Positions 1 to 10,158 of a stretch of 64,000 nt of DNA are shown here, one piece after another. Source of the stretch: Arenimonas donghaensis DSM 18148 = HO3-R19 (GTDB taxonomy: Bacteria; Pseudomonadota; Gammaproteobacteria; Xanthomonadales; Xanthomonadaceae); NCBI RefSeq assembly GCF_000743535.1, contig NZ_AVCJ01000006.1:1-64000 (forward strand). Direction: 5' to 3'. The notes under the pieces are model-generated. The model was not told the DNA's origin. It did no database searches and saw only the letters and a list, made by a program, of their open reading frames with translations. Each line of letters begins with the position of its first letter. Positions within the stretch are counted from its first letter, which is position 1. Position numbers and translations under genes: made by a program.

Positions 1-41
1 CCCTTGGACATTAGCGTGTACCCGGTGGATTCAAGGAAAGG

Positions 42-117
<76 letters not shown>

Positions 118-152
118 GGAATTTTGGGTCGAACGGTGGAACTTCAATCCAA

Positions 153-226
<74 letters not shown>

Positions 227-257
227 CCTGCGAAACCGATCTACTGGCCTTGCCGGA

Positions 258-343
258 TGGTGGAGGGAGGTGGATTCGAACCACCGAAGGCGTAAGCCAG
301 CAGATTTACAGTCTGCCCCCGTTGGCCGCTTGGGTATCCCTCC
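258..343 (-). tRNA. tRNA-Tyr (anticodon GTA)
   Basis: An 86-nt class II tRNA on the reverse strand. It has a GGAGGGA acceptor stem, the anticodon loop CTGTAAA (anticodon GTA), a long variable arm between anticodon and T-arms, and an encoded CCA at 258-260. It is the first tRNA of the Tyr-Gly-Thr cluster and has a promoter-like sequence immediately upstream. Confidence 0.97.
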
Positions 344-358
344 GTCAGGGAGCCCGTA

Positions 359-387
359 ATTTTCATCGCCAAGGACCCAAATGTCAA
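359..387 (-). promoter_or_regulatory. Probable sigma-70 promoter of the tRNA-Tyr/Gly/Thr cluster
   Basis: On the reverse strand a perfect TTGACA (-35, 382-387) is followed after 17 bp by GAAAAT (-10, 359-364). A GC-rich stretch follows before the tRNA-Tyr 5' end at 343, as expected of the discriminator of a stable-RNA promoter. The -35 box lies inside an inverted repeat CCAAGG...CCTTGG (369-374 and 391-396). Confidence 0.6.
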
Positions 388-415
388 CGCCCTTGGCACA
401 CTAATTTCCGGGCGG

Positions 416-1507
416 TCACACGTTGAAGCGGAAATGCAGGACGTCGCCTTCCTGCACCAGGTAGTCCTTGCCCTCCAGGCGCAGGCGCCCGGCGTCGCGG
501 GCCCCGGACTCGCCCCGGTACTTGATGAAGTCGTCGAAAGCGATGGTTTCGGCCCGGATGAAGCCCTTTTCGAAGTCGGTATGGATCACGGCGGCCGCCT
601 GGGGCGCCGTGGCGCCCTTGCGGACCTGCCAGGCGCGGACCTCCTTCACGCCGGCGGTGAAGTAGGTCTGCATGCCCAAAAGCGCGTAACCGGCCCGGAT
701 GACGCGGTTCAGGCCCGGCTCGTCCAGGCCCATTTCGGCCAGGAATTCGGCCCGGTCGGCGTCCTCGAGCTGGGACATTTCCTCTTCGATGGCGGCGCTG
801 ACCGGCACCACCTGGGCGCCTTCGCGCTCGGCGCGGGCCCTGACCAGGTCGAGCATCGGGTTGTTCTCGAAGCCGTCCTCGAGCACGTTGGCCACGTACA
901 TCACCGGCTTGAGGGTCAGCAGGAACAGGTCGCGCACGACCGCCTTGTCCTCGTCCGACAGCGCCAGCGCCCGGGCCGGGGTGCCCTCGTCGAGGCCGGC
1001 GCGCAGCCGCGCCAGGACCTCCTTGCGGGCGATCGCGTCCTTGTTTCCGGTCTTGGCCTCGCGTTCGGCCCGGTTGAGCGCCTTTTCGACCGAATCCAGG
1101 TCAGCCAGGGCCAGTTCGGTGTCGATGGTCTCGATGTCCGAGATCGGATCCACCTTGCCGGCCACATGCACGATGTCGGCGTGGTCGAAGCAGCGCACCA
1201 CGTGGGCGATGGCGTCCACCTCGCGGATGTGGGCCAGGAACTTGTTGCCCAGGCCCTCGCCCTTGGAGGCGCCCGCCACCAGGCCGGCGATGTCGACGAA
1301 CTCGAAGGAGGTCGGGATGACCTTCTGCGGCTTGACGATCCCGGCCAGCTGGGCAAGGCGCGGGTCCGGCACCGGCACCACGCCCGTGTTGGGCTCGATG
1401 GTGCAGAACGGGAAGTTGGCCGCGGCGATGCCCGCCTTGGTGAGCGCGTTGAAAAGGGTGGACTTGCCGACGTTGGGCAGGCCGACGATGCCGCATTTGA
1501 TGCCCAT
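416..1507 (-). CDS. ychF: Redox-regulated ATPase/GTPase YchF (OLA1 family)
   Basis: A 363-residue protein of the length usual for YchF. The N-terminal G domain shows the P-loop G-L-P-N-V-G-K-S-T (residues 9-17), the DIAG motif (72-75), and NVLE at 207-210 in place of the NKxD guanine-specificity motif. That replacement is the family feature associated with ATP use. A TGS domain occupies the C-terminal third. YchF is a cytoplasmic P-loop NTPase linked to ribosomes and oxidative-stress responses. It lies 15 bp downstream of pth, a very common bacterial pairing, and is the last gene of the rplY-pth-ychF run. Confidence 0.96.
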   Translation of the reverse strand: MGIKCGIVGLPNVGKSTLFNALTKAGIAAANFPFCTIEPNTGVVPVPDPRLAQLAGIVKPQKVIPTSFEFVDIAGLVAGASKGEGLGNKFLAHIREVDAIAHVVRCFDHADIVHVAGKVDPISDIETIDTELALADLDSVEKALNRAEREAKTGNKDAIARKEVLARLRAGLDEGTPARALALSDEDKAVVRDLFLLTLKPVMYVANVLEDGFENNPMLDLVRARAEREGAQVVPVSAAIEEEMSQLEDADRAEFLAEMGLDEPGLNRVIRAGYALLGMQTYFTAGVKEVRAWQVRKGATAPQAAAVIHTDFEKGFIRAETIAFDDFIKYRGESGARDAGRLRLEGKDYLVQEGDVLHFRFNV

Positions 1508-1522
1508 GTGGGGTCTTCTTCC

Positions 1523-2104
1523 TCAGGAATTGGGGGTGTGCAGGCGCTTCATGGCTTCGGGCAGGCGACCGTCGATCGCCAGCGGCAGCACCGCCAGGGC
1601 GTCGTCGATGGCGTGGCGGATGGCCGTTTCGTCGTCCTTGCCGGGTTTGCCCAGCACCCAGGACGTCACCCGGTCCTTGTGGCCGGGGTGGCCGATGCCG
1701 ATGCGCAGGCGATGGAACTTGCCGTGGCCCAGGTGCTGCATGGTGTCGCGCAGGCCGTTCTGGCCGCCGTGGCCGCCGTCGAACTTGAGCCTGGCCACGC
1801 CGGGCGGCAGGTCCAGGTCGTCGTGGGCGACCAGCATCTGCTCGGGTTCGATCTTCCAGTAGCGCAAGGCCGCGGAAAGGGACCGTCCCGACAGGTTCAT
1901 GAAGGTGGCCGGGCGCAGCAGCCACAGCGTGTGGCCACCCAGGTCGATGCGCGCGGTCTCGCCGTGCAGCTTCGATTCCAGGCCAAAACGCGCACCGGCC
2001 TGTTCAGCCAGGGCGTCCAGAAACCAGAACCCGGCGTTGTGCCGGGTTCGGGCGTGTTCGGCACCGGGATTGCCCAGGCCGACGATGAGTCGTAGCGATG
2101 ACAC
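1523..2104 (-). CDS. pth: Peptidyl-tRNA hydrolase
   Basis: A 193-residue cytoplasmic enzyme that releases tRNA from prematurely dropped peptidyl-tRNA. The start matches the family (LIVGLGNPG near residues 6-14), the catalytic His22 lies in RHNAG, and the partner Asp lies in VAHDDLDLPPG near residue 95. Length is typical of bacterial Pth. It follows rplY by about 50 bp that hold a strong GC hairpin, and precedes ychF by 15 bp, so read-through co-transcription with tuning at the hairpin is likely. Confidence 0.96.
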   Translation of the reverse strand: MSSLRLIVGLGNPGAEHARTRHNAGFWFLDALAEQAGARFGLESKLHGETARIDLGGHTLWLLRPATFMNLSGRSLSAALRYWKIEPEQMLVAHDDLDLPPGVARLKFDGGHGGQNGLRDTMQHLGHGKFHRLRIGIGHPGHKDRVTSWVLGKPGKDDETAIRHAIDDALAVLPLAIDGRLPEAMKRLHTPNS

Positions 2105-2119
2105 GGGCGCTGTCCTCTT

Positions 2120-2149
2120 CCGCCGCCCCGGCCAGGGCCGGGGCGGCGG
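2120..2149 (-). terminator. GC-rich hairpin between rplY and pth
   Basis: A 14 bp self-complementary stem (2120-2133 with 2136-2149) with almost no loop lies between the rplY stop and the pth start. No U-run follows on the minus strand, so it is more likely an RNA-processing, stability or attenuation element than a full intrinsic terminator. Confidence 0.4.
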
Positions 2150-2155
2150 CAGGGA

Positions 2156-2842
2156 TTACTTCTTCTTCGCCGCGTCGCCGGCTTCGGGCTTGGCGACCTT
2201 GGCGGCCGGCACTTCGGCCGAGGCCTCCGGCGCGGCTTCGGCTTCTTCCTCGACCTCGACGCGGGCATGGCGGGCGATCACGATCGCCAGGTCATGTTCC
2301 TTGCCGCCGTGGGCCAGGGCCGGGATGGTGACGCCCTTGGGCAGCTTGATCTGCGAAAGGTGCACGATGTCGCCGACGACCAGCTCGGCCAGGTCGATTT
2401 CCAGGAACTCGGGCAGGTCCTTGGGCAGGCAGCTGACTTCGACTTCGTTGAGCTCGTGGGTGACCACGACGCCCGCGGACTTGCCGGCCGGGGACTTTTC
2501 CTGGTTCACGAAGTGCAGCGGCACCTTGGCGCGCAGGGCTTCGTTCTCGGAAACGCGCAGGAAGTCCAGGTGCAGGATCTGCTGCTTGAACGGATGGCGC
2601 TGCATGTCACGCAGCAGGACCTTCTGGACCTTGCCGTCGACGTCGAGGTCGAGGATGGCCGAGTAGAACCACTCGTGCTGGCTGGTCAGCCACAGGTGGT
2701 TGTGCTCGATCTGGATGCTCATGGGGTCCTGGTGACCGCCATAAACGATGGCCGGCACGTGACCGCTGCGACGGAGACGGCGGCTCGCACCCTTGCCCTC
2801 GTCCTTGCGGCCGGTGGCCGTGAGATTGTGATTGGTAGCCAT
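2156..2842 (-). CDS. rplY: 50S ribosomal protein L25, general stress (Ctc) form
   Basis: A 228-residue long-form L25/Ctc that binds 5S rRNA. Residues 1-100 form the L25 domain (KGASRRLRRSGHVPAIVYGG near the N-terminus), a TL5-type beta domain follows to about 190, and the tail is acidic and Ala-rich, ending in KKK. I chose the ATG at 2842 over an upstream in-frame start at 2938. The protein start then matches the family (MATNHNL...) and a purine-rich GAAGAAGG lies about 10 nt upstream. The neighbours prs (upstream) and pth (downstream) are the usual ones. Confidence 0.95.
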   Translation of the reverse strand: MATNHNLTATGRKDEGKGASRRLRRSGHVPAIVYGGHQDPMSIQIEHNHLWLTSQHEWFYSAILDLDVDGKVQKVLLRDMQRHPFKQQILHLDFLRVSENEALRAKVPLHFVNQEKSPAGKSAGVVVTHELNEVEVSCLPKDLPEFLEIDLAELVVGDIVHLSQIKLPKGVTIPALAHGGKEHDLAIVIARHARVEVEEEAEAAPEASAEVPAAKVAKPEAGDAAKKK

Positions 2843-2929
2843 GTTGGTGTTGCCTTCTTCAGGTGATGCGCCGTGATGGCGCGTTCCGCGATGCCCGCGA
2901 CCAGGCCCCGCGTCGTTCCCGTTCCGGGA

Positions 2930-2962
2930 ATCGGGCATTGGCGCGAAACGCCGATGCCCGAT
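2930..2962 (-). terminator. Stem-loop between prs and rplY
   Basis: A 14 bp near-perfect inverted repeat (2930-2943 with 2949-2962, one mismatch, 5-nt loop) lies just after the prs stop codon. A second small stem, TTCCCG/CGGGAA, follows near 2916-2930. There is no clear U-tract, so it may be a partial terminator or processing site within the prs-rplY transcript. Confidence 0.4.
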
Positions 2963-2975
2963 GCCCCGCCCGGGG

Positions 2976-3932
2976 TCAATCCACGTACAGCGAGCTCACC
3001 GATTCGCCGAAGGCGATGCGGCGAATGGTTTCGGCCAACAGCTCGGCGACGCTGAGCTGGCGGATGCGCGGGCAGGCCCGTGCGGCTTCCGAGAGCGGAA
3101 TGGTGTCGGTGACCACCAGCTCGTCGAGCTGGGAATTGGTGACGTTGGCTATCGCCGCGCCCGAAAGCACCGGGTGGGTGCAGTAGGCCAGCACCTGCTT
3201 GGCGCCATTGGCCTTGAGCGCGGCGGCGGCGGCGCACAGGGTGCCGGCGGTGTCGACGATGTCGTCCACCAGCACGCAGGTCTTGCCTTCGACGTCGCCG
3301 ATGATGTTCATCACCGTGGCCACGCCGGCCTTCGGGCGGCGCTTGTCGATGATCGCCAGGTCGGCGTCGTCCAGGCGCTTGGCGATGGCACGGGCGCGCA
3401 CCACGCCGCCGACGTCGGGCGAGACCACGATGAGGTTGTCGGTGCCGTGGCTGCGCCAGATGTCGGCAAGCAGCAGCGGCGAGGCGTAGACGTTGTCGAC
3501 CGGGATGTCGAAGAAACCCTGGATCTGGTCGGCGTGCAGGTCGACGGTGAGCACCCGGTCGGCGCCGACCGCGGTGAACATCTTGGCGGCGACCTTGGCG
3601 GTGATCGGCACGCGCGCCGAACGCATGCGACGGTCCTGGCGGGCGTAGCCGAAGTACGGGACGACCGCGGTGACGCTGGCGACCGATGCGCGCTTGAGCG
3701 CGTCGATCAGCACCAGCAGTTCCATGAAGTTCTCGGCGGTCGGCGCGCAGGTCGACTGGATGACGAAGACCTCCTGCCGGCGCACGTTTTCCTCGATCTC
3801 GACCTGGCATTCGCCGTCGGAGAACTGCCCCACCTGCGCCTTGCCCAGCGGAATGCCCAGCTGGCGACACACCGCCAGCGCGAGCGGCCGGTTGGCGTTG
3901 CCGGTGAAAACGAGCAGGTTTTGCTTGCTCAT
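2976..3932 (-). CDS. prs: Ribose-phosphate pyrophosphokinase (PRPP synthetase)
   Basis: A 318-residue enzyme that makes PRPP from ribose 5-phosphate and ATP for nucleotide, His and Trp synthesis. Visible signatures are DLHADQ (131-136, metal/ATP site), the flexible-loop KRRPK (198-202) and the PRPP-binding loop [10 protein letters not shown] (222-231). Length and ATG start ([18 protein letters not shown]) are canonical. It lies directly downstream of tRNA-Gln and ispE, the conserved lolB-ispE-tRNA-Gln-prs-rplY order of this lineage, so one transcript probably covers all of them. Confidence 0.97.
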   Translation of the reverse strand: MSKQNLLVFTGNANRPLALAVCRQLGIPLGKAQVGQFSDGECQVEIEENVRRQEVFVIQSTCAPTAENFMELLVLIDALKRASVASVTAVVPYFGYARQDRRMRSARVPITAKVAAKMFTAVGADRVLTVDLHADQIQGFFDIPVDNVYASPLLLADIWRSHGTDNLIVVSPDVGGVVRARAIAKRLDDADLAIIDKRRPKAGVATVMNIIGDVEGKTCVLVDDIVDTAGTLCAAAAALKANGAKQVLAYCTHPVLSGAAIANVTNSQLDELVVTDTIPLSEAARACPRIRQLSVAELLAETIRRIAFGESVSSLYVD

Positions 3933-3980
3933 GGTGGCTGGCTTCCGCGTTGAGGGTGGCAGGACCGGCGATGCGTCGGA

Positions 3981-4058
3981 TGGCTGGGGCGGTAGGATTC
4001 GAACCTACGAAATGCCGGGATCAAAACCCGGTGCCTTAGGCCACTTGGCGACGCCCCA
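3981..4058 (-). tRNA. tRNA-Gln (anticodon TTG)
   Basis: The reverse strand forms a full cloverleaf. The acceptor stem TGGGGCG pairs with CGCCCCA, the anticodon loop TTTTGAT sits between CCGGG and CCCGG (anticodon TTG), a GGTTCGAATCC T-arm is present, and CCA is encoded at 3981-3983. It lies between ispE and prs on the same strand and is probably cut out of their common transcript. Confidence 0.97.
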
Positions 4059-4083
4059 CCGCTGGATCGTTTCGCTGCAGTCC

Positions 4084-4944
4084 CTAGGACGAGGACAGCG
4101 CCCGGTGCAAGGGCGACACATCCACGCCGCCGGCCACCCAGGCGCGCATTCCCGCGGGAAGGCTTGCCAGTGCGGCCTCGGCGTCGGCACGCGCGTCGAA
4201 ACGCACGAAACAGCCGCCGCCGGTCCCGGTGAGGGCCGCCGCACCGAAGCGCGCCAGGGTGTCCAGGGCCATGGAAACGGCCTGGAAACGACGACGCAGC
4301 ACCGGCTCGAAGGCATTCCCGAGGCTAGGGCCCGAAGCGAAGTCGGATATTGTCGCTGCCGGCGCATCCCGGGTCAAATCAGGCGCTTGGAACAGCTCCG
4401 CGGTGGGCACGCTGACCCCGGTATCGACCAGCAGGTAGCTGGCCGGCCCCAGGTCCAGCGGGGTCAGCAGCTCGCCCACCCCTTCGGCCCAGGCGCTTCG
4501 ACCGCGCACGAACACCGGCACGTCGGCACCCAGCGCCAGCCCCAGCACGGCCAGCCGGGCTTCGCCCAGGCCCGTGCCCCACAGGTGGTCGAGCGCCACC
4601 AGCACGGTCGCCGCATCGGAAGACCCACCGCCGAAGCCGCCACCGAGCGGTATTTTCTTTTCGACGACGATGTCGACACCAAGGGTGGTTTTCGCCTCTG
4701 ATTTGAGCAATTTGGCGGCACGAACCACCAGATCCTCGACTTCGGGGACGGCGTAACCTTCGGTCGCCTCGCGACGGACCTGGCCGTCCTCGCGGACCCG
4801 CAGCCTGACGATGTCGCCCCAGTCGAGCAGCTGGAAGACGGTCTGGAGCCGGTGATAACCGTCCGGCCGCCGGCCGACGATGCGCAGGAAGAGGTTGAGC
4901 TTGGCCGGTGCCGGCCAGGCGCTCCAGTCCCCGCGGGGGGTCAC
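4084..4944 (-). CDS. ispE: 4-diphosphocytidyl-2-C-methyl-D-erythritol kinase
   Basis: A 286-residue GHMP-family kinase of the MEP isoprenoid pathway, phosphorylating CDP-methylerythritol at the 2-hydroxyl. It has the N-terminal [10 protein letters not shown] (catalytic Lys15), the GHMP glycine loop [14 protein letters not shown] (99-112) and the GADVPVF motif holding the catalytic Asp near residue 140. The start codon overlaps the lolB stop by 4 bp (ATGA type), indicating translational coupling. tRNA-Gln follows after 25 bp. Confidence 0.95.
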   Translation of the reverse strand: MTPRGDWSAWPAPAKLNLFLRIVGRRPDGYHRLQTVFQLLDWGDIVRLRVREDGQVRREATEGYAVPEVEDLVVRAAKLLKSEAKTTLGVDIVVEKKIPLGGGFGGGSSDAATVLVALDHLWGTGLGEARLAVLGLALGADVPVFVRGRSAWAEGVGELLTPLDLGPASYLLVDTGVSVPTAELFQAPDLTRDAPAATISDFASGPSLGNAFEPVLRRRFQAVSMALDTLARFGAAALTGTGGGCFVRFDARADAEAALASLPAGMRAWVAGGVDVSPLHRALSSS

Positions 4945-5552
4945 GGAACCTCCCAGGCGTCCACCGCCAGGCGCACCGACGCCTCGTCCCGGCGGGCGAA
5001 CACCCGGCGCGGACGCGGTGCCGCGTCCGTGGTCCAGTCCCGGTATTCGACGGTCCAGCCCTGCTGCACGATCAGCGCCGGCCGCCCCTCGGGCCCGAAC
5101 TCGATCTGCGCCGGACCCGGGGCGCGACTGCCGCGCACCCAGTACGCCAGCGCCTGCACCGGGATGTCCCAGCCGGTGGCCTGGGCCAGCAGCTCCCGGG
5201 CATCGGAGCCGGCCAGCGGGCCACCGTCCAGGCCCTCGAGCCGGGCCTGGCCGGGCCCGCCCTGCAGGCGCCAGCTGGCCCGGGTGACCGGGGCCGACAG
5301 GCGGATGTCGAAGTCCTCGCCGTGCTGGACCCAGTCGATGCGGCCACTGCCGCCCTCGCCCGCCGCGCTGACCGCCAGCCGGCCCTGCAGCTGCCAGTCC
5401 GGCTGCGCCAGCAGCGCCGCCTCGTGCGCCGCCTGCGCCGCCAGCAGGCCGGCGTCAACACGGGTTCGGACGGGCGCCGGCGCGCACGCCGCCACCGCCA
5501 CGACCAGGGCCGCCGGAATGCACCAGCGCCATCGGGAATCCAGGAACCTCAT
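4941..5552 (-). CDS. lolB: Outer-membrane lipoprotein receptor LolB
   Basis: A 203-residue lipoprotein that takes lipoproteins from periplasmic LolA and inserts them in the outer membrane. It has a hydrophobic signal ending in AVAAC with the lipidated Cys23, followed by Ala-Pro rather than Asp, consistent with outer-membrane sorting. The body ([10 protein letters not shown], then beta-rich repeats) fits the LolB fold. It overlaps the TPR gene upstream and ispE downstream by 4 bp each. LolB is poorly conserved in sequence, and its position before ispE strengthens the call. Confidence 0.88.
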   Translation of the reverse strand: MRFLDSRWRWCIPAALVVAVAACAPAPVRTRVDAGLLAAQAAHEAALLAQPDWQLQGRLAVSAAGEGGSGRIDWVQHGEDFDIRLSAPVTRASWRLQGGPGQARLEGLDGGPLAGSDARELLAQATGWDIPVQALAYWVRGSRAPGPAQIEFGPEGRPALIVQQGWTVEYRDWTTDAAPRPRRVFARRDEASVRLAVDAWEVP

Positions 5553-7201
5553 TCACCAGCCTCCAGCGCGCGCTTGAGCGCAGGGTTGTCCGGGTCCAGG
5601 CGCAGGCCGCTGCGCCAGATGTCGCGGGCCTGGGCTTTTTCGCCGGCCTGCCAGAGTACCTCGCCCAGGTGGGCGGCTATCTCGGGGTCGCGACGCGCCT
5701 CCCAGGCCCGGCGCAGCAGGTCCAGGGCGCTGTCATGCCGCCCCAGCTTGAAATGTACCCAGCCGACGCTGTCGAGGATGGCCCCGGAGCCCGGGGACAG
5801 TTCGAGCGCGCGTTCGAGGTAGGGCAATGCCTCCGCCCAGGCCTCGCGGTGCACGGCCAGCGCGTAACCATAGGCATTGAGCGCCTGGTGGCTGTCGGGG
5901 TTGTCGTCGAGGATGAGTTTCAGGTCGGCCAGAGAGTCGTCGATGCGCCCTGCCCGCTCGTGCAGCATGGCGCGGGCATAAAGCAGCGCCGGGTCGGCCT
6001 CGAATACCTCGAGCGCCCGGCCCAGGGCGGCGAGCGCGTCGTCGCCGCGCCCCCGGCGCTCGAGCAGCTCGGCCTCGAGCAGGTAGGCATCGCGGATGTA
6101 CTCGCCGTCGGCGGCCTGGTCCACCTGCAGTTCGTGCAGGGTCGCCAGCGCCTGCCCGATGCGGCCGAGCCGGCCTTCGGCACCGGCCCGGCGCAGCATC
6201 GCCTGGTCGTGGCCCGGACCGCGCGGCACCGACCGGTACCAGGCGTGGGCTTCATCCCAGCGCAGCAGGCTTTCGGCGAGCAGGCCCAGCAGCAGGCGGC
6301 GCTCCGGAGGCGGTGCGGCGTCGAAACCGACGATTTCCGCATACAGCCCGGCGATGGCCGGCCGGCTGCCGTCGGCAATCAGCCAGCGGGCGCGCTGGCG
6401 AAGGCTGGCCTCGTCCTGCGGGCCATGCCCCAGGGTGGCGGCGGCGGCGATGCGGTCGCCCAGCAGGGCGTACTGGCGCGCCGCGGCCCGGCGCAGCCCG
6501 GGGTCGAGCTCCGCCGGATCGCCCAGGGCGGCCAGGCGTTCGCGGGCAGCCTCGTCCAGGCCCTGCTCGCGCAGCCGCGCCGACTCAAGAAGCAAGGCGC
6601 GCGGGTCGTCGGGAAAACGTTCAACGCCCTCGACCACCAGGCGCTCGGCCAGCGGACGGTCCTCGAGCCGGCGGGCCAGGCCGGCCACGGCCAGCCAGCC
6701 GCCCAGGGTGGCCGGCATCCGGTCGTTTTCGTAAAGGGCACGCAGCACCTGGCGCGCCGCCGCGGCGCGACCGTCGCGGGCGTCGCCGAGCGCCGAGAGC
6801 AGGGCCGGGAAGCCTCCCGGTTTCGACGGGTCCATCAGCACGCTTGCTTCGGCGGTGGCGGCCGCCACGTCCCCCTGGCCCAGTGCCAGCTGGATGGCCG
6901 CCGCCGCGGCCTGGTGCGACCCGGGCGCCAGCTCGCGCCAGCGCGCGATCGCCGCCGCAGCCGGCTCGGCCAAGCCGGCCATCAGCGCGATGCGCGCGGC
7001 GCGCTCGGCCAGGCCGGGATCCTGCGATCCCTGCGCGGCCACCAGGTAGTGCCGGGCCGCCTGGGCCAGGTCGCCGGCCTGCAGGGCGAATTCCCCCGCC
7101 ATCACCGGTTCGAGCACCTGGCTGGTGCGCCCAGCCGCCGGCAGCGCTCCGGCCAGGGCCAGGGCAAGGACGGCGATTGAACGGGATTTGCTCCAGGTCA
7201 T
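5549..7201 (-). CDS. Exported tetratricopeptide-repeat protein
   Basis: A 550-residue protein with a cleavable-looking signal (hydrophobic residues 9-24), then many degenerate TPR units rich in Ala, Leu and Arg. The clearest repeats are in the last 150 residues (ALNAYGYALA, then ILDSVGWVHFKLGRHDSAL). It is probably periplasmic or envelope-associated and acts as a protein-interaction scaffold; I cannot name a partner. Homologues commonly sit upstream of lolB in this group, and the 4 bp overlap with lolB suggests a shared role in envelope or lipoprotein biogenesis. It is divergent from hemA across about 100 bp. Confidence 0.8.
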   Translation of the reverse strand: MTWSKSRSIAVLALALAGALPAAGRTSQVLEPVMAGEFALQAGDLAQAARHYLVAAQGSQDPGLAERAARIALMAGLAEPAAAAIARWRELAPGSHQAAAAAIQLALGQGDVAAATAEASVLMDPSKPGGFPALLSALGDARDGRAAAARQVLRALYENDRMPATLGGWLAVAGLARRLEDRPLAERLVVEGVERFPDDPRALLLESARLREQGLDEAARERLAALGDPAELDPGLRRAAARQYALLGDRIAAAATLGHGPQDEASLRQRARWLIADGSRPAIAGLYAEIVGFDAAPPPERRLLLGLLAESLLRWDEAHAWYRSVPRGPGHDQAMLRRAGAEGRLGRIGQALATLHELQVDQAADGEYIRDAYLLEAELLERRGRGDDALAALGRALEVFEADPALLYARAMLHERAGRIDDSLADLKLILDDNPDSHQALNAYGYALAVHREAWAEALPYLERALELSPGSGAILDSVGWVHFKLGRHDSALDLLRRAWEARRDPEIAAHLGEVLWQAGEKAQARDIWRSGLRLDPDNPALKRALEAGE

Positions 7202-7305
7202 GGGGTTTTGTCGGGCACCGGCTAGACTATGCGCCGGAATCCACGAGAGCCCAGCCCGCCAGAGCTTAGCGCATGGCGGGCCGCCAACGACCCAGCCGAC
7301 CGCCC

Positions 7306-8577
7306 ATGCCCCTGCTCGCCCTTGGCCTCAACCACCAGACCGCGCCGCTGACCCTGCGCGAACGGGTGGCGCTGGACGCCGGGCAGTTGCCGGCGGCCCT
7401 GGACGGGCTGGGCGCGGTGGCCGGCGTCGCCGAAGCGGCGCTGCTCTCGACCTGCAACCGCACCGAAATCTATGCCCAGGTCGACGACGGCCAGGAGGGC
7501 GCCGTGGCCGACTGGCTGGCGCACTACCACGGGCTGGCGCCCTCGACGCTGTCGGACTACCTGTACCTGCACCGGGACGACGAGGCCGTGCGCCACCTGT
7601 TCCGGGTCGCCACCGGTCTGGACTCGCTGGTCCTGGGCGAACCGCAGATCCTGGGCCAGGTGAAGGACGCCTGGCAGGCCGCGCGCGGCCAGCAGCGCCT
7701 GCGCACCCCGCTCGACCGCCTGTTCCAGCAAAGCTTCCAGGTCGCCAAGCGCGTGCGCACCGACACCCGCATCGGTGCGCACCCGGTGTCGGTCGCCTAC
7801 GCGGCGGTGCGGCTGGCGCGCCAGGTATTCAGCGAACTCGACCGCGCCACCGTGCTGCTGGTCGGCGCCGGCGACACCATCGAACTCGCCGCCCGCCACC
7901 TGGTGGATGCCCGGGCCAAGCGCCTGCTGGTCGCCAACCGCACGCTCGAGCACGCCCAGGCCCTGGCCAGCCGGCACGGCGGTTACGCGCTGCCGCTGTC
8001 CGAGCTTTCGCGCCACCTGCCCGAGGCCGACATCATCATCACCGCCACCGCCGCGCGCGAGCCGGTGCTGCGCCACGACAGCGTCAAGGCCGCGCTCAAG
8101 GCGCGCCGCCACCGCCCGGTGTTCATGCTCGACCTGGCGGTGCCGCGCGACATCGAAGCCAGCGTCGCCGGCCTGCCCGACGTCTACCTCTACACCGTCG
8201 ACGACCTCGAGCAGGTCATCGAGGAAAACCGCGCCTCGCGCCGCGAGGCCGCCGAACAGGCCCAGGCCATCATCGACCTGCAGGTCGAGCACTACATGGC
8301 CTGGTGGCGGGCCCAGGGGCGGCAGGATGCGCTCAAGGCGCTGCGCAATCGCGGTGAACTGGCGCGCGAAGATGCCTTGGCGCGCGCCCGCGAGCAACTC
8401 GCCGCCGGCCGTCCGGTCGAAGAAGTGCTGGGCCTGCTGGCACACCAGCTGACCAACAAGCTCCTTCACGGGCCCAGCAGCGCCCTGCGCCAGGCCGCGC
8501 TCGACGGCGACCTCGACCTGCTGCGGGCCGCCGAACGCCTCTACAAGGACGACGATGACACCCGGCCTGCGCCGTAA
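7306..8577 (+). CDS. hemA: Glutamyl-tRNA reductase
   Basis: A 423-residue enzyme for the first step of C5-pathway tetrapyrrole synthesis, reducing Glu-tRNA to glutamate-1-semialdehyde. The catalytic Cys50 lies in STCNRTE, an [12 protein letters not shown] block follows near residue 105, and a Rossmann NADPH domain (VLLVGAGDT near 184-192) leads to the C-terminal dimerisation helix. I chose the ATG at 7306 over 7273 because [14 protein letters not shown] aligns with family N-termini. A TAGACT -10-like hexamer lies at 7223-7228. The 3' end overlaps prfA by 23 bp, the usual hemA-prfA coupling. Confidence 0.96.
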   Translation: MPLLALGLNHQTAPLTLRERVALDAGQLPAALDGLGAVAGVAEAALLSTCNRTEIYAQVDDGQEGAVADWLAHYHGLAPSTLSDYLYLHRDDEAVRHLFRVATGLDSLVLGEPQILGQVKDAWQAARGQQRLRTPLDRLFQQSFQVAKRVRTDTRIGAHPVSVAYAAVRLARQVFSELDRATVLLVGAGDTIELAARHLVDARAKRLLVANRTLEHAQALASRHGGYALPLSELSRHLPEADIIITATAAREPVLRHDSVKAALKARRHRPVFMLDLAVPRDIEASVAGLPDVYLYTVDDLEQVIEENRASRREAAEQAQAIIDLQVEHYMAWWRAQGRQDALKALRNRGELAREDALARAREQLAAGRPVEEVLGLLAHQLTNKLLHGPSSALRQAALDGDLDLLRAAERLYKDDDDTRPAP

Positions 8578-9640
8578 GCTCGAAGCCCTGGCCGAGCGCC
8601 ACGAGGAAGTCGGCCGCCTGCTCGCCGACCCCGGCGTGCACGCCGACAACGCGCGGTTTCGCAACCTGTCGAAGGAATACGCCCAGCTCGAGCCGGTGGT
8701 GGCCGGCCTGGCGGCCTGGGCCCAGGCCCAGCGCGACCTGCAGGCCGCCGAGGCCATGCGCGCCGACCCGGAACTGCGCGAACTGGCCGAAGAGGAAATC
8801 CCCGCCGCGCAGCGACGCCTTGCCGAGCTGGACGAATCCCTGGCCCTGCTGCTGGTGCCACGCGATCCGCGCGACGAGGCCAACCTGTTCCTGGAGATCC
8901 GCGCCGGCACCGGCGGCGACGAGGCGGCGATCTTCGCCGGCGACCTGTTCCGCATGTACGCACACTACGCCGAGCGCCGGGGCTGGAACGTCGAAGTGGT
9001 GTCGGCCAGCGACGGCGAACACGGCGGCTACAAGGAAATCGTCGCCCGCGTCGAGGGCCGCGGCGCCTATTCCCGGCTCAAGTTCGAGTCCGGCACCCAC
9101 CGCGTGCAGCGCGTTCCGGCCACTGAATCGCAGGGTCGCATCCACACTTCGGCGGCGACCGTCGCCATCCTTCCCGAACTCGACGAAGTGGACGAGGTCG
9201 AGGTGCGCGACGGCGACATCCGCGTCGACACCTTCCGCGCGTCCGGCGCCGGCGGCCAGCACGTGAACAAGACCGACTCGGCCATCCGCATCACCCACCT
9301 GCCCTCGGGCATCGTGGTCGAATGCCAGGACGAGCGCAGCCAGCACAAGAACCGCGCGCGGGCGATGTCGCTGCTCAAGGCGCGGCTGCTGGACGAGGAA
9401 CGCTCCCGGCAGGCGGCCGTGCAGGCGCAATCGCGCCGCCTGCAGGTCGGCAGCGGCGACCGCAGCCAGCGCATCCGCACCTACAACTTCCCGCAGGGCC
9501 GCATCACCGACCACCGCGTCGAGGGCCTGACGCTGTACGCGTTGCCGCAGGTGATGCAAGGCGACCTGGACGAACTGGTCGACCGCCTCACGCGCGAACA
9601 CCAGGCCGACGAACTCAAGCTCCTGACGGAGGCCGCATGA
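8555..9640 (+). CDS. prfA: Peptide chain release factor 1
   Basis: A 361-residue class I release factor reading UAA/UAG. The codon-recognition PxT motif is PAT (188-190), and the catalytic GGQ, whose Gln is a methylation target, is at 233-235 in [13 protein letters not shown]. The start lies inside the end of hemA and the stop overlaps the moaB ATG (ATGA). A prmC methylase often follows prfA in other gammaproteobacteria; here the next gene is moaB instead. Confidence 0.97.
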   Translation: MTPGLRRKLEALAERHEEVGRLLADPGVHADNARFRNLSKEYAQLEPVVAGLAAWAQAQRDLQAAEAMRADPELRELAEEEIPAAQRRLAELDESLALLLVPRDPRDEANLFLEIRAGTGGDEAAIFAGDLFRMYAHYAERRGWNVEVVSASDGEHGGYKEIVARVEGRGAYSRLKFESGTHRVQRVPATESQGRIHTSAATVAILPELDEVDEVEVRDGDIRVDTFRASGAGGQHVNKTDSAIRITHLPSGIVVECQDERSQHKNRARAMSLLKARLLDEERSRQAAVQAQSRRLQVGSGDRSQRIRTYNFPQGRITDHRVEGLTLYALPQVMQGDLDELVDRLTREHQADELKLLTEAA

Positions 9641-10158
9641 GCGCCGGCGCCGACTTCCAGCCACTGTCGCTGTGCGTGCTGACGGTCTCCGACACCCGCG
9701 GCCCGGCGCAGGACAGTTCGGGCGATTTCCTGTGCGAGGCGCTGGCCGGGGCCGGCCACCGGCTGCATGAGCGCGCGATCGTGCGCGACGACAAATACGC
9801 GCTGCGCGCCATCGTGTCGCGCTGGATCGCCGACGACGAGGTGCACGGCATCCTGGTCACGGGCGGCACCGGTTTCACCGGCCGCGACTCCACGCCCGAG
9901 GCCATCGAGCCGCTGCTGGACAAGGCGATGCCCGGTTTCGGCGAGATGTTCCGGGTGCTGAGCTTCGACGAGATCGGCACCAGCACCCTGCAGTCACGGG
10001 CCTTCGCCGGCCTGGCCAACGCCACCTTCGTGTTCGCCCTGCCCGGCTCGACCTCGGCCTGCCGGACCGGCTGGGAAAAGCTGATCCGGCCCCAGCTCGA
10101 TGCGCGCACCCGGCCCTGCAACCTGGCCGGCCTGCGTTCGCGACTCCGGGAGTCCTGA
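9637..10158 (+). CDS. moaB: Molybdenum cofactor biosynthesis protein MoaB
   Basis: A 173-residue MoaB/Mog-type protein, probably adenylating molybdopterin before metal insertion. It has the N-terminal LTVSDTRG, the molybdopterin-binding [16 protein letters not shown], and the LPGS loop near residue 135. The ATG overlaps the prfA TGA, and ppk2 starts at the base after its stop, so the three genes are translationally linked. Only the MoaB step is present here; other moa/moe genes are outside the window. Confidence 0.92.
   Translation: MSAGADFQPLSLCVLTVSDTRGPAQDSSGDFLCEALAGAGHRLHERAIVRDDKYALRAIVSRWIADDEVHGILVTGGTGFTGRDSTPEAIEPLLDKAMPGFGEMFRVLSFDEIGTSTLQSRAFAGLANATFVFALPGSTSACRTGWEKLIRPQLDARTRPCNLAGLRSRLRES

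Noticed and set aside
434-2095. A 553-residue open frame on the plus strand opposite ychF and pth
   Set aside because: It is antisense to two well-recognised genes, has no recognisable motif, and is explained by the scarcity of stop codons in GC-rich antisense frames.
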